Shown piece after piece: positions 27,381 to 35,362 of a DNA stretch of 64,000 nucleotides. The translations under genes were made by a program, and so were the position numbers. The first letter of the stretch is position 1, and each line of letters starts with the position of its first letter. Source of the DNA: CAZPXH01 sp964591085 (lineage in GTDB: Bacteria; Spirochaetota; Spirochaetia; DSM-27196; CAZPXH01). Under the pieces are notes generated by a model. It saw only the letters and a list, made by a program, of their open reading frames with translations. It made no database searches and had not been told where the DNA came from. The stretch spans positions 354,509 through 418,508 of the forward strand of contig CAZPXH010000001.1 of NCBI GenBank assembly GCA_964591085.1, read 5' to 3'.

Positions 27381-28436
27381 ATGAAGATCCGGAACATCCT
27401 GATCCCCCTGCTGCTCCTCCTGCTTCCGCTTGCCCTGCTGCCCGCTCAGAACCGGAGCGGCAACCAGGCCCTGGAGCAGGCGATAGCGCTGTACCAGCAG
27501 TCTCAGTTTGAGGAAGCACTCCTGAACTTCCGTGACATAACGGTAGATCCAGCGCTCCGCAGCGTGCAGGGCACCGCATACTTATGGATTGGCAAGACGG
27601 CCCTTGCGCTCAACCGCTTTGATGATGCGGAGCGCAACATCGATCTGTTTCTGAACCAGTACCCTGACAATCCAAACGTGCCGGAAGCCATATACCTGCG
27701 CGGCCGTCTGCTCTACCTCCAGCAGGAGTTTGAACAGGCCGTAATCGCGTTCAGCAGCTTTGTTGAGACTTACCCCGGCTCTTCCTTTGTAGCAAACGCC
27801 TACTACTGGGGCGGAGAAAGCCTCTACGCTCTCGGCCGCTTCTCGGAGGCAGAGCAGGCTTTTCGCACCGTGGTGGACCAGTTTCCCACCTCATTCCGGG
27901 TGGAAGCGGCGCGCTATCGCCTCGAGCTCATCGCGCTTGGCCTGCGTGAGAGAGAACTCTTCCAGCTTCTGCAGTGGAGCCATGAGGAAGCACTCCGCGC
28001 GCAGGACGAGCTCCGCCGAGCAGCCCGTGATTTTGAAGAGGCACTTGCCAGCTACCAGCAGCAACTCGGTGGCAGTGCTCCGACAGAAGCCGGGGAGGTC
28101 CCAGTAGCGGTTGCCGAGCAGCTCACACGGCTGCAGCAGACCGTCAGCAACCTGGAAACCGAGCTTGACCGCCAGGAGGCCCGGGAGCAGGTGCTACAGG
28201 AACAGCTGGACCGATCTCAGGGCCAGGTATTCACGCTCCAGAGTCAGGTCAGTGACCTGCAACAACGCCTGGCAGCGGCACCAAACGCAGACGATGACCA
28301 AGACGAGCCGCTTGCTGTTGCGCCGGGAGGCTCCGACATAGAGCGCCGATTGGAGCTGCTGCGCCTGAAAGAACGGGCCCTTGACATCAAGGAGTTCTAC
28401 CTGGAGCTTCTCATCCGTCAGGCAAGGGGAGAATGA
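27381..28436 (+). CDS. exported TPR protein with C-terminal coiled coil (CpoB/YbgF-like)
   Basis: A 351-residue secreted protein: signal peptide MKIRNILIPLLLLLLPLALLPAQ, then four to five TPR units (about 30-190; IALYQQSQFEEALLNFRDI, GKTALALNRFDDAERNIDLF, AYYWGGESLYALGRFSEAEQA), then a long Gln/Glu-rich coiled coil (about 200-300; LQQTVSNLETELDRQEAR) and a short helical tail. The TPR part resembles the Tol-Pal associated CpoB/YbgF, but the domain order is reversed (CpoB has its coiled coil first). GAGAAGAGAACG precedes the ATG at 27381. It starts a run of four genes joined by 4-base overlaps, all apparently envelope-related except dtd. Confidence 0.75.
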   Translation: MKIRNILIPLLLLLLPLALLPAQNRSGNQALEQAIALYQQSQFEEALLNFRDITVDPALRSVQGTAYLWIGKTALALNRFDDAERNIDLFLNQYPDNPNVPEAIYLRGRLLYLQQEFEQAVIAFSSFVETYPGSSFVANAYYWGGESLYALGRFSEAEQAFRTVVDQFPTSFRVEAARYRLELIALGLRERELFQLLQWSHEEALRAQDELRRAARDFEEALASYQQQLGGSAPTEAGEVPVAVAEQLTRLQQTVSNLETELDRQEAREQVLQEQLDRSQGQVFTLQSQVSDLQQRLAAAPNADDDQDEPLAVAPGGSDIERRLELLRLKERALDIKEFYLELLIRQARGE

Positions 28437-29491
28437 TGCGTTCACCATCCGGCCACCGAACCCTTCTTTCGGTCCTGGCCCTGATCTGTGTTGCGGGCCT
28501 GAGCCATGCTGTTGTCCTGGACAGTGGGCGCATCCGACTGGAACTCCACGAGGGGATCGGCCGCTTCACCCTCGGATATCGGGAGGCCGTGACGAGCAGT
28601 CGCTTCCAACCACTGTTCTACGACCGGGATCCCCGGACCTCCGTGATCACAATTCTTCAGGGCAATCGCACGCTTCGCCTCGGAGAAGCCGGAGCGTTCA
28701 CGGAAGAGATTGTGGAGCATGCGGATGGCATCGGGTTCCGGTGGACCTCCAGCACGCTGTTGGTGGAACTGGACTTTGCCTTCACCGCTTCTCAAGGCGC
28801 GGCTCTCAGTGACGCCGTAGTAGCAACACTCCGGCTGCACAACACGTCGGAGTCGGCAGTCAATCTTGGCGCGCGCGTTCTGCTGGACACGGACCTGGGA
28901 GAGCAGAACGGCCCGCACTTCCGGGTAAGTGGAATCGGCGGCATTGATCGGGAGACAGAGCTGACACCCTCTCCGGCAATCTGGTACTGGCGCTCGGAAT
29001 CGGGAAACGATGGATCCGGCCTTCAGCAGACCCTGTACGGCCCGGGAATCACGGTTCCCGGTCGGGTCGTGCTGGCAAACTGGAAGCGACTGTCCGATTC
29101 CGCGTATGACTTCCAGGTCACGCGAAACCGGAACTTCAATCAGCTTCCCTACAGCGTGAATGACTCTGCAGTGGCCGTGTACTACGAAGGTCAGGTTGTT
29201 CCCGCTGGCGAAAGCCGCGAGATTGTCATGGTCTTCGGCAGTCCCACCACCAGCGGCTACGCCCTCGGTGGAGCGCAGACAGGTACCGGGATTAACTCCA
29301 TCCTGGACCAGGTGGTTGCAAGTGCCGGTACCGAGCTCTCGCCCACAGAAGAGATTCTGCGAATCAACGATCTTGTCGAACAGATTGACCGGCTCCTGGC
29401 AACCGGCCAGCCCATCACCAGCGATGATTTGGCCGTGATTGAGCAGATACTTGCGCAGCTTGAGGAGCGCCGTACACAGTTCGGTCAGTGA
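28433..29491 (+). CDS. exported protein of unknown function, spirochaete-type
   Basis: No named family recognised. The 352-residue product has a signal peptide (ending GLSHA near residue 26), a beta-rich central part (about 30-270) with many short alternating strands (RIRLELHEGIGRFTLGYR, LLVELDFAFTASQG, AVVATLRLHNTSESAVNLG) that looks like a galactose-mutarotase-like or Ig-like beta sandwich, and a C-terminal helical stretch (about 300-350; EEILRINDLVEQIDRLLATG). It overlaps the TPR gene before it (ATGA) and the TPR/membrane gene after it (GTGA), so the three are translated as a set and probably share a periplasmic role. Confidence 0.7.
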   Translation: MMRSPSGHRTLLSVLALICVAGLSHAVVLDSGRIRLELHEGIGRFTLGYREAVTSSRFQPLFYDRDPRTSVITILQGNRTLRLGEAGAFTEEIVEHADGIGFRWTSSTLLVELDFAFTASQGAALSDAVVATLRLHNTSESAVNLGARVLLDTDLGEQNGPHFRVSGIGGIDRETELTPSPAIWYWRSESGNDGSGLQQTLYGPGITVPGRVVLANWKRLSDSAYDFQVTRNRNFNQLPYSVNDSAVAVYYEGQVVPAGESREIVMVFGSPTTSGYALGGAQTGTGINSILDQVVASAGTELSPTEEILRINDLVEQIDRLLATGQPITSDDLAVIEQILAQLEERRTQFGQ

Positions 29492-30567
29492 ACACTGAGC
29501 TCGCGACGGTTGAACGACTCTACCGCAACCATCGCTTTGCACAGGTCATTTCTCGTCTGGAACCCCAGGTCCCGCTCTACCGGGACCAGCCAGAGTTCTA
29601 CCGGCTCATTGGGATGGCCTGTCTGCAGCAAGGCGACAGTTCCGGCGCACATGCCTACCTGGAGCGAGCCCGAGAACTGGATCCGGGAAACGTTGAAGTT
29701 CTGCTCGGACTCGCCGCCGCGGCCCTTCGCCGGGGGGACAACACCACCGCAATTCGCACCTGGCTTGAAGTTATAGATCTGGAATCCCGCAACCGCTTTG
29801 CACGCCGTGGTTTGGAAGTAGTGAAACACGGACCGGGCAGGGCTGACATCGCTGACATGATTGAGCGCGGGCAGTTCCGGAGGCTGGTACCCCAGCCGCG
29901 TCGGCCGCTGAACTGGATGCTGGTTTCCGGCTTGGCGGCCGTGGTTCTGATGGGCACCGGAATCCTTGCGGTGGGACCGGACATCGTCCGTGCAATCAGG
30001 AACAACTTTGTGGAGCGTCCGCTTCCCGCTCCTATTCCCTTTGAGACGCCGGACCCGGTTGCCGAAGACGTTGTCTACACCCTCACCGATCGTGAGCTCC
30101 GGGAAGCATTGGACGAACTCCGGACCGCGTTTGAAGAATTCCGGGACAATGACGCCAGGCGGCAGATCAACCTCATCCGGAATTCCAACGCTGTCTACGA
30201 GACCCGCCTGCGGGCAACCCAGCTGCTCTCCTACCTGGAGCCCCAGGACTTTACAAGCATTCGCGGAAGCGCATCCCCGGAAGCCGTGCTGGAAGACCCT
30301 CTGCTGCACGACGGCACCTGGATTCTCTGGGCCGGCCGCGTGGACAACTTTGCGGGGATTGATGCTGAGCCAGGATTCACCTTTGACCTGCTGATTGACT
30401 ATCACCTGGGACCGGTCGTAACCGCGGTGGTCCGGGTGAACTCGGAGCAGGACTTCCGCGTCACCGAGGGCGATGCGGTGGAACTGGTTGCGCAGGTGAT
30501 CAGGGATCAAGAGGCCGAGGCTGGATTCAGTCTGGGCCTCGGTTCTGTTCGGATTCTGCGCCAGTGA
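29488..30567 (+). CDS. TPR protein with a single membrane helix
   Basis: The 359-residue product has three N-terminal TPR-like units (about 3-110; LIGMACLQQGDSSGAHAYLERA), one membrane helix at about 141-163 (WMLVSGLAAVVLMGTGILAV) and a C-terminal globular domain (about 195-359). With no signal peptide, the TPR part is expected in the cytoplasm and the C-terminal domain outside. The C-terminal domain has DGTWILWAGRVDNFAGID and TAVVRVNSEQDFRVTEGD, an OB-like beta pattern. GTG start by GTGA overlap with the gene before. Function unknown; the family seems to be restricted to spirochaetes, an inference from context. Confidence 0.7.
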   Translation: MNTELATVERLYRNHRFAQVISRLEPQVPLYRDQPEFYRLIGMACLQQGDSSGAHAYLERARELDPGNVEVLLGLAAAALRRGDNTTAIRTWLEVIDLESRNRFARRGLEVVKHGPGRADIADMIERGQFRRLVPQPRRPLNWMLVSGLAAVVLMGTGILAVGPDIVRAIRNNFVERPLPAPIPFETPDPVAEDVVYTLTDRELREALDELRTAFEEFRDNDARRQINLIRNSNAVYETRLRATQLLSYLEPQDFTSIRGSASPEAVLEDPLLHDGTWILWAGRVDNFAGIDAEPGFTFDLLIDYHLGPVVTAVVRVNSEQDFRVTEGDAVELVAQVIRDQEAEAGFSLGLGSVRILRQ

Positions 30568-31064
30568 TCCTGGTTTGCCAGCGAGTAAGCAGCGCATCCG
30601 TCAGTGTGGATTCGGAGAAGATCGCTGAGATCAGCAGCGGCCTTCTGGTGCTGGTGGGAGTGGAGCGTGGGGAGAGTCCGGAGGACCATGATGTGGTTCG
30701 GATGGCGCGCAAGCTCGCGGAACTCCGGATCTTTGACGACGCCCACGGTGTAATGAATCGCAGCCTGAAAGACATTGCCGGCCGGGCCCTACTGGTCTCT
30801 CAATTCACCCTCATGGCAAGCACATCAAAGGGGAGGAGGCCGTCATGGAATGCGGCAGCTCCCGGGGCGGAGGCAGAGCCGGTATTCAACGCGCTGGTAT
30901 CAGCGTTGAATGCGCAGGGAGTCCTGGTACAGACCGGAGCCTTTGGCACGGAAATGCAGGTATCCCTGGTAAACGATGGGCCGGTGACGATAATTCTTCC
31001 CGGCCTGGACGAGCTGCGTACTACAGGAACAGCTTCAACGAGTTCAGGTACTGTGCAGGATTGA
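30564..31064 (+). CDS. dtd: D-aminoacyl-tRNA deacylase
   Basis: Dtd removes D-amino acids (and misacylated glycine) from tRNA, recycling the tRNA. The 166-residue protein starts with the typical VCQRVSSASVSVD, has the cross-subunit active-site segments VSQFTLMA (Ser-Gln-Phe-Thr) and NDGPVTIIL (Gly-cisPro), and GRRPSWNAAAP. GTG start overlaps the preceding gene (GTGA). About 18 residues after the Pro-Val-Thr motif form a Thr/Ser-rich tail not usual for Dtd. Its last 44 bases overlap the 3' end of prs on the other strand, so the two genes converge inside coding sequence. Confidence 0.95.
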   Translation: MILVCQRVSSASVSVDSEKIAEISSGLLVLVGVERGESPEDHDVVRMARKLAELRIFDDAHGVMNRSLKDIAGRALLVSQFTLMASTSKGRRPSWNAAAPGAEAEPVFNALVSALNAQGVLVQTGAFGTEMQVSLVNDGPVTIILPGLDELRTTGTASTSSGTVQD

Positions 31065-32127
31065 AGGGGTCAAAGAATGGAGAAAGCGACTGTTCCTCGT
31101 GCAAGCGCATGATGATCTCCGCAGAGAGCCTGGCGCTGGAAACCACATGGAGGAAGGGGAGCCTGGTACGCAGTTCGTCCGGGACATCAATGGTGTCCGT
31201 GACAATCACGTGGTTGAGCAGCTGTTCATCGTGAAGTTCCCGCAAGCGGTCTACGGCCTCTCCGCTAAACACCGCGTGGACCGCTGCAACATTCACTTTT
31301 CCCACGCCGCGCTTCCGCAACTCCTTCACCAGTGCGTATACGGAACCCGCGGTATCCACCATGTCATCAACAATCCACACTTCCTTGCCTCGAATCTCGG
31401 TATCGCTGAGGATGTTGATTGACTGCACGGTGTTGGCCTGTTTGTAGTCACGCTGCTTGTGCGCAATGATGAGGCGGGTGCCAAAGGCCATTGCCCAATT
31501 GCGCACTACGCTCTCTCCTCCAGCATCCACCGAACAGAACAGCCAGCGATCCCGAACCTCGGAGTACAGGTTTTCGCTGTCGCGAACAAATGTCTCGGTG
31601 AGATACTCCATAAGCAGGGGCATGGCAGGAACGTCATCAATTGCACACAGTGTGGGATCAACCACGCTTCGCGATTTGTCGGAGTGCAGCTGGTAGGTGA
31701 TGATGTGATCCACCCCAAGGCTTTGCAGCGTTTTGTAGTGAACCCAGAACCCCACCGAGTTGCGCCGGGTTGTGCGGTCAGAGCGGGAACTGGAGACATA
31801 TGGCTCCACCAGAACCAGTCTGCTGGCCGCCACCCGCCGCACCGCATCAATAGTGTGGTACAGCTCAATCTTGTTCTCGGTGACACTCAGACTGCGAGAG
31901 TTACGCCCGGAATTCGCCAAGAGGAACACATCCTTGCCGCGCAGCGAGGTGTGAACCTCAACCTCCATCTCACCATCAGCAAAGTGTACGGTCTTCAAGT
32001 CACCGATGATCCGGCGCCCGCGGTAGCGCTCGTGGAAGTCCGGGAAGGTTTCCAGCTGGTAGGCAACCCGTTCCGCGTAGTCCTCCATGGACCGTGTTGC
32101 TAGGAGGACCATATCGCCGCGCCGCAT
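31021..32127 (-). CDS. prs: ribose-phosphate pyrophosphokinase (PRPP synthase), long form
   Basis: Prs makes PRPP from ribose 5-phosphate and ATP for nucleotide, His and Trp synthesis. The 368-residue protein is longer than the usual ~315. Family landmarks: HFADGEMEVEV (ribose-5-P/ATP region), EPYVSSSRSDRTTRRNS (in place of the more usual PYxxYxRQDRK), HKQRDYKQANTV (catalytic flexible loop) and the PRPP loop WIVDDMVDTAGSVYAL. Extra length is spread as insertions and a C-terminal tail (SPFFDPFNPAQYLNSLKLFL). ATG 32127 is chosen because a near-perfect promoter ends eight bases upstream; a second ATG lies at 32112 and neither has a ribosome binding site. The pentose phosphate enzyme Rpe is encoded 4 kb away. 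Confidence 0.9.
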   Translation of the reverse strand: MRRGDMVLLATRSMEDYAERVAYQLETFPDFHERYRGRRIIGDLKTVHFADGEMEVEVHTSLRGKDVFLLANSGRNSRSLSVTENKIELYHTIDAVRRVAASRLVLVEPYVSSSRSDRTTRRNSVGFWVHYKTLQSLGVDHIITYQLHSDKSRSVVDPTLCAIDDVPAMPLLMEYLTETFVRDSENLYSEVRDRWLFCSVDAGGESVVRNWAMAFGTRLIIAHKQRDYKQANTVQSINILSDTEIRGKEVWIVDDMVDTAGSVYALVKELRKRGVGKVNVAAVHAVFSGEAVDRLRELHDEQLLNHVIVTDTIDVPDELRTRLPFLHVVSSARLSAEIIMRLHEEQSLSPFFDPFNPAQYLNSLKLFL

Positions 32128-32134
32128 GATTGGG

Positions 32135-32163
32135 ATACTACCGCCCGCTCCCGCCGGGGTCAA
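32135..32163 (-). promoter_or_regulatory. prs promoter, overlapping the stop codon of the upstream gene
   Basis: On the minus strand TTGACC (32158-32163) and TAGTAT (32135-32140) are 17 bases apart. The TGA of the upstream gene is part of the -35 box. Expected transcription start is near 32128, that is, at the first ATG of prs, so the message should be leaderless or nearly so. Confidence 0.72.
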
Positions 32164-32756
32164 AAGGCAGAGGCGCTCCCTCGGACCAGCCGGTCAATTC
32201 TGAGCGCAAGATCCACGTCTGAGATCCGCGGAAGCAGGCGCGCGAGATTGGAATACGTTGCAAGGCTTGGCAGTGCTTCTGCAGCCGCAAGGAGACTCCG
32301 AAGGCGCCGGTGTAGATCCATTCCCCGGATCTCCGGATTGGCCTCCAATTGCGCCGCCTCGCGCGCAACAACAGCGCGCCCCTCCTCGGGTGGCAAAAAC
32401 GGAATCAGCCGGTAGAGCGCTGCCGCAAGAGCCGGATCGGATACCTGGGGCAGCAGGACCAGCAAGCGCCGCACCAGCATTGCGTCAACGCCAGATAGCG
32501 CCGACGAATCAGCTTCCAGAGCCCGGAGCAGCACCTGGCCAATGCGCCCATCCAGACGGCCGGAAGCGCGGGCCTCAATGGCGCTCAACCATGCCCACAG
32601 AAGGTCTGGATCATTTCGTTCAGCCTGCACAAGCTGCAGCAGGTCGCTCAGGGAAGATGCCTGCAGCAGCAGGCCCTCGGTGTCCTGCGCTTCTGCGAAT
32701 CCAAGTCCCGCCAAAGCAAGCAGAAGCAGGCAAGGGATCCGGGACTTCCGCGTCAT
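32160..32756 (-). CDS. small exported helical protein of unknown function
   Basis: A 198-residue product starting MTRKSRIPCLLLLALAGLGFAEAQ, a clear signal peptide. The remainder is Leu/Ala/Arg-rich and helical, with repeated L-R-R-L-L/A-A-L patterns (AMLVRRLLVLLPQVSDPALA, EIRGMDLHRRLRSLLAAAE), suggesting an alpha-solenoid of HEAT type. A longer frame reaching 32987 runs back through the recA 5' end and is not used. No ribosome binding site is evident before ATG 32756. It is divergent from recA and just upstream of prs; its stop codon lies inside the prs -35 box. Function unknown. Confidence 0.65.
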   Translation of the reverse strand: MTRKSRIPCLLLLALAGLGFAEAQDTEGLLLQASSLSDLLQLVQAERNDPDLLWAWLSAIEARASGRLDGRIGQVLLRALEADSSALSGVDAMLVRRLLVLLPQVSDPALAAALYRLIPFLPPEEGRAVVAREAAQLEANPEIRGMDLHRRLRSLLAAAEALPSLATYSNLARLLPRISDVDLALRIDRLVRGSASAF

Positions 32757-32786
32757 GTTCGGGGTATCGGCATTCGCCCGTGTTGG

Positions 32787-32816
32787 TTGACCGCCGCTTT
32801 TCGGCGCGCATATGCT
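32787..32816 (+). promoter_or_regulatory. recA promoter
   Basis: TTGACC (32787-32792) and TATGCT (32811-32816) with an 18-base spacer; predicted start near 32823 gives a 38-nt leader with CGGAGA just before ATG 32861. I looked for LexA boxes of Gram-negative (CTGT-N8-ACAG) and Gram-positive (GAAC-N4-GTTC) type and saw neither. Confidence 0.65.
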
Positions 32817-32860
32817 GAAGCACAAATCCTGGGCTCCGGGTAATCCTTTCCGGAGATCGC

Positions 32861-34072
32861 ATGTACAAGGACACAGCATTGGCCAAGAAGAGCGCGGCGG
32901 CACCAACCACCGGGGATGGATCGGACAAGGCAAAGGCCCTGGAGGCGGCTCGCCTCCATATTGAGCAGCAGTTCGGCAAGGGATCACTGATGAAGCTCGG
33001 GGCCGGGACCGACTACCGGGGAATAGAAACCATACCCTCGGGCTCTATCCTTCTGGATGACGCCCTTGGTCTGGGCGGCTACCCCAAGGGCCGGATCATC
33101 GAGATCTATGGCCCGGAGTCTTCGGGAAAAACCACGCTTGCGCTGCACGCGATCGCTGAGGCGCAGAAGACCGGTGGCATTGCGGCGTTCATTGACGCCG
33201 AACACGCGCTGGATCCCACCTACGCACGCGCCCTTGGCGTCAATATCGATGATCTGTGGGTGAGCCAGCCGGACAACGGAGAGCAGGCGCTGGAAATCGC
33301 CGAACAACTCGTTCGCTCCGGCGCGGTTGACGTGATTGTCATTGACTCTGTGGCTGCGCTTACACCGCAGGCGGAGATCCAGGGTGATATGGGCGACGCA
33401 CACGTCGGTCTCCAGGCACGGCTCATGAGCCAGGCGCTCCGGAAGCTGACGGGTACCATCTCCAAGTCCGGCTGCTGTCTCATCTTCATCAACCAGACCC
33501 GGATGAAGATAGGGGTCATGTTCGGAAACCCGGAGACTACCACGGGCGGAAACGCACTGAAGTTCTACGCCTCCGTGCGCCTGGAGGTGCGGAGGATTGA
33601 GACCATCACCCAGGGCGCTGACAACGCGATTGGAAACAGGGTTCGGGTGAAGGTGGTCAAGAACAAGGTTGCTCCACCGTTCCGCAAGGTTGAGATGGAG
33701 ATCCTTTTCGGGCAGGGCCTGTCCGCAGCCGGGAGCCTGCTGGACGCGGCGGTAACGCACGGAATGGTCCAGAAAAGCGGAAGCTGGTACTCCTACGGGG
33801 AAGAGCGAATCGGACAGGGGAGGGACAACGCCCGCCAGTTCCTGATTGAACACCAGGACATCTGGGCGCAGCTGGAGGATCAGCTGCGGCGGAAACTCTT
33901 CCCGCACCGATATGAGAAGCGCGATGAAGGCACAGATGCCGCATCTGGAGGCAAAACCTCGGATGATGGTTCCGGCAGCAAGAGCGGAAGCAAGCCCACG
34001 CTCAAGCCAGCCAAGCCCGCACCGGACGAGGCGGTGGCGGAATCCAGCGGCGCTGAGGATGACCTCTTCTGA
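32861..34072 (+). CDS. recA: recombinase RecA
   Basis: RecA forms filaments on single-stranded DNA for strand exchange and SOS activation. The 403-residue protein has Walker A GPESSGKTT (about 84-92), Walker B VIVIDSVAAL, loop L1 EIQGDMGDAHVGLQARLMSQ and L2 with FINQTRMKIGVMFGNPETTTGG (cited in part: NQTRMKIGVMFGNPE). The C-terminal tail after about residue 350 is Lys/Ser/Pro-rich and then acidic (ESSGAEDDLF), longer than in E. coli. ATG 32861 has CGGAGA at proper spacing. It heads a run recA-scpA-scpB-rluB-cmk-rpsA with short gaps or overlaps, linking repair, chromosome condensation and translation. Confidence 0.98.
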   Translation: MYKDTALAKKSAAAPTTGDGSDKAKALEAARLHIEQQFGKGSLMKLGAGTDYRGIETIPSGSILLDDALGLGGYPKGRIIEIYGPESSGKTTLALHAIAEAQKTGGIAAFIDAEHALDPTYARALGVNIDDLWVSQPDNGEQALEIAEQLVRSGAVDVIVIDSVAALTPQAEIQGDMGDAHVGLQARLMSQALRKLTGTISKSGCCLIFINQTRMKIGVMFGNPETTTGGNALKFYASVRLEVRRIETITQGADNAIGNRVRVKVVKNKVAPPFRKVEMEILFGQGLSAAGSLLDAAVTHGMVQKSGSWYSYGEERIGQGRDNARQFLIEHQDIWAQLEDQLRRKLFPHRYEKRDEGTDAASGGKTSDDGSGSKSGSKPTLKPAKPAPDEAVAESSGAEDDLF

Positions 34073-34083
34073 GCGCACAGCCG

Positions 34084-34806
34084 ATGAGCGCTACGCCAAG
34101 CGTCCAGCTTGAGCACTTTGAGGGCCCACTGGATCTGTTGCTGTACCTCATCCGCAGATCGGAAATTGACATCTATGACATTCCGATTGCGCAGATTACG
34201 GAGCAGTACCTCAGCTATCTCAGGCTGGCCAGAGCGGACCTTGAGGACCTCAGCGAGTTCTACCTGATGGCTGCTACCCTCCTGTACATCAAAAGCAGAA
34301 TGCTTCTGCCCGTGCAGTCGGACCTTGATGACGGCTTTGAGGACCCGCGCCAGGAACTAGTGGAGCAACTCATTGAGTACCAGAAGCTTCGGCGATTATC
34401 CGAGCTCATGGAACAGCGCCAGGCAGTGCTCGGGGACGTGCTGGAGCGGCCGCGAGGGCAACGAAGCCTTCCGCTGCCCGAAGACTCGGAGCAGTGGGAA
34501 GAGCTTTCAGTCTGGGCACTCTTTCAGGCCTTCTCGGGCCTGATATCAGCAATTTCGAGCGAGCGGATTCTCAACCTGCGTGACGCCTCCACGGTAGAGG
34601 AAAAGCTCAGCCTGCTGCGGGAGCTTCTGTCCCGGCGGAATCGGGTAGACTTCCGGGACCTGCTGTCTGCGGAACCGAGCCCGTTTGAACTTGTGTGCGC
34701 ATTCCTGGCCGTCCTGGAGGCTGTTCGGGCGGATGGACTGGCAATCCTGCAGAATCGGCTGTTCGGAGACATACGACTTGAACGAAGAAACCCAACAGCA
34801 GCCTGA
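34084..34806 (+). CDS. scpA: segregation and condensation protein A
   Basis: ScpA is the kleisin that bridges SMC heads and, with ScpB, forms the bacterial condensin. The 240-residue protein has the N-terminal SMC-neck helix region (HFEGPLDLLLYLIRRSEIDI, IPIAQITEQYL, LMAATLLYIKSRMLLP) and a C-terminal winged-helix part that binds the SMC cap (about 165-240, VDFRDLLSAEPSPFELVCAF). It starts 11 bases after recA and overlaps scpB by 29 bases, the usual arrangement. smc itself is not in the window. Confidence 0.95.
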   Translation: MSATPSVQLEHFEGPLDLLLYLIRRSEIDIYDIPIAQITEQYLSYLRLARADLEDLSEFYLMAATLLYIKSRMLLPVQSDLDDGFEDPRQELVEQLIEYQKLRRLSELMEQRQAVLGDVLERPRGQRSLPLPEDSEQWEELSVWALFQAFSGLISAISSERILNLRDASTVEEKLSLLRELLSRRNRVDFRDLLSAEPSPFELVCAFLAVLEAVRADGLAILQNRLFGDIRLERRNPTAA

Positions 34807-35362
34807 CCCGAACCTGGCAACAGAGACCGCACTGGTAGAGGCGGTGTTGTTCATGGAAACCGATCCGGTTGACGAGGCTGCCATCTCACGAATTATCGGA
34901 ATTGGCAGACCGGCCGTGGAACGCGCGCTGGAGACCTTGCGGTCCCGCTATGCAGAGCCGGGACATGGGCTGATGCTCGAATGGATTGCCGGAGGAGTTC
35001 AGCTGATTCCCCGCAGCGATCTCTGGCCCAGCCTGCGCAAGCGCTATGGAGGCCGCGGAGACAAGCGTCTGTCCCGCGCTGCACTGGAAACGCTGTCAAT
35101 TATCGCCTATAGCCAGCCCATCACGCGTGCGGAGATAGAAGCAATGCGTGGCGTTTCACCGGACGGAATGATTCGCCTGCTGGTGCAAAAGGATCTCATT
35201 GCCGAGCTTGGAAGGAAGGATGTTGCGGGCCGGCCAGTCCAGTTCGGCACTACCCCGGAGTTCCTCCGGCTCTTCCGCCTTGGCAGCCTTGCCGACCTCC
35301 CGCGACTTGACGAGCGATCCCGGGTAAAATTTGCCGATGCCGGAGAGCCAGACACGGATTAA
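34778..35362 (+). CDS. scpB: segregation and condensation protein B
   Basis: ScpB dimers bind the ScpA linker and regulate the SMC ATPase. The 194-residue protein contains two winged-helix domains; LVEAVLFMETDPVDEAAIS opens the first and LSRAALETLSIIAYSQPITRAEIEAMRGV (in part: ALETLSIIAYSQPITRAEIE) is the family signature in the second. TTG 34778 is selected because GGAG stands nine bases before it; the longer frame upstream lies inside scpA. It overlaps rluB by 26 bases. Confidence 0.93.
   Translation: MNEETQQQPDPNLATETALVEAVLFMETDPVDEAAISRIIGIGRPAVERALETLRSRYAEPGHGLMLEWIAGGVQLIPRSDLWPSLRKRYGGRGDKRLSRAALETLSIIAYSQPITRAEIEAMRGVSPDGMIRLLVQKDLIAELGRKDVAGRPVQFGTTPEFLRLFRLGSLADLPRLDERSRVKFADAGEPDTD

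Noticed and set aside
32757..32860. LexA/SOS box before recA
   Set aside because: Neither the CTGT-N8-ACAG nor the GAAC-N4-GTTC type is present; a lineage-specific box cannot be judged from one promoter.
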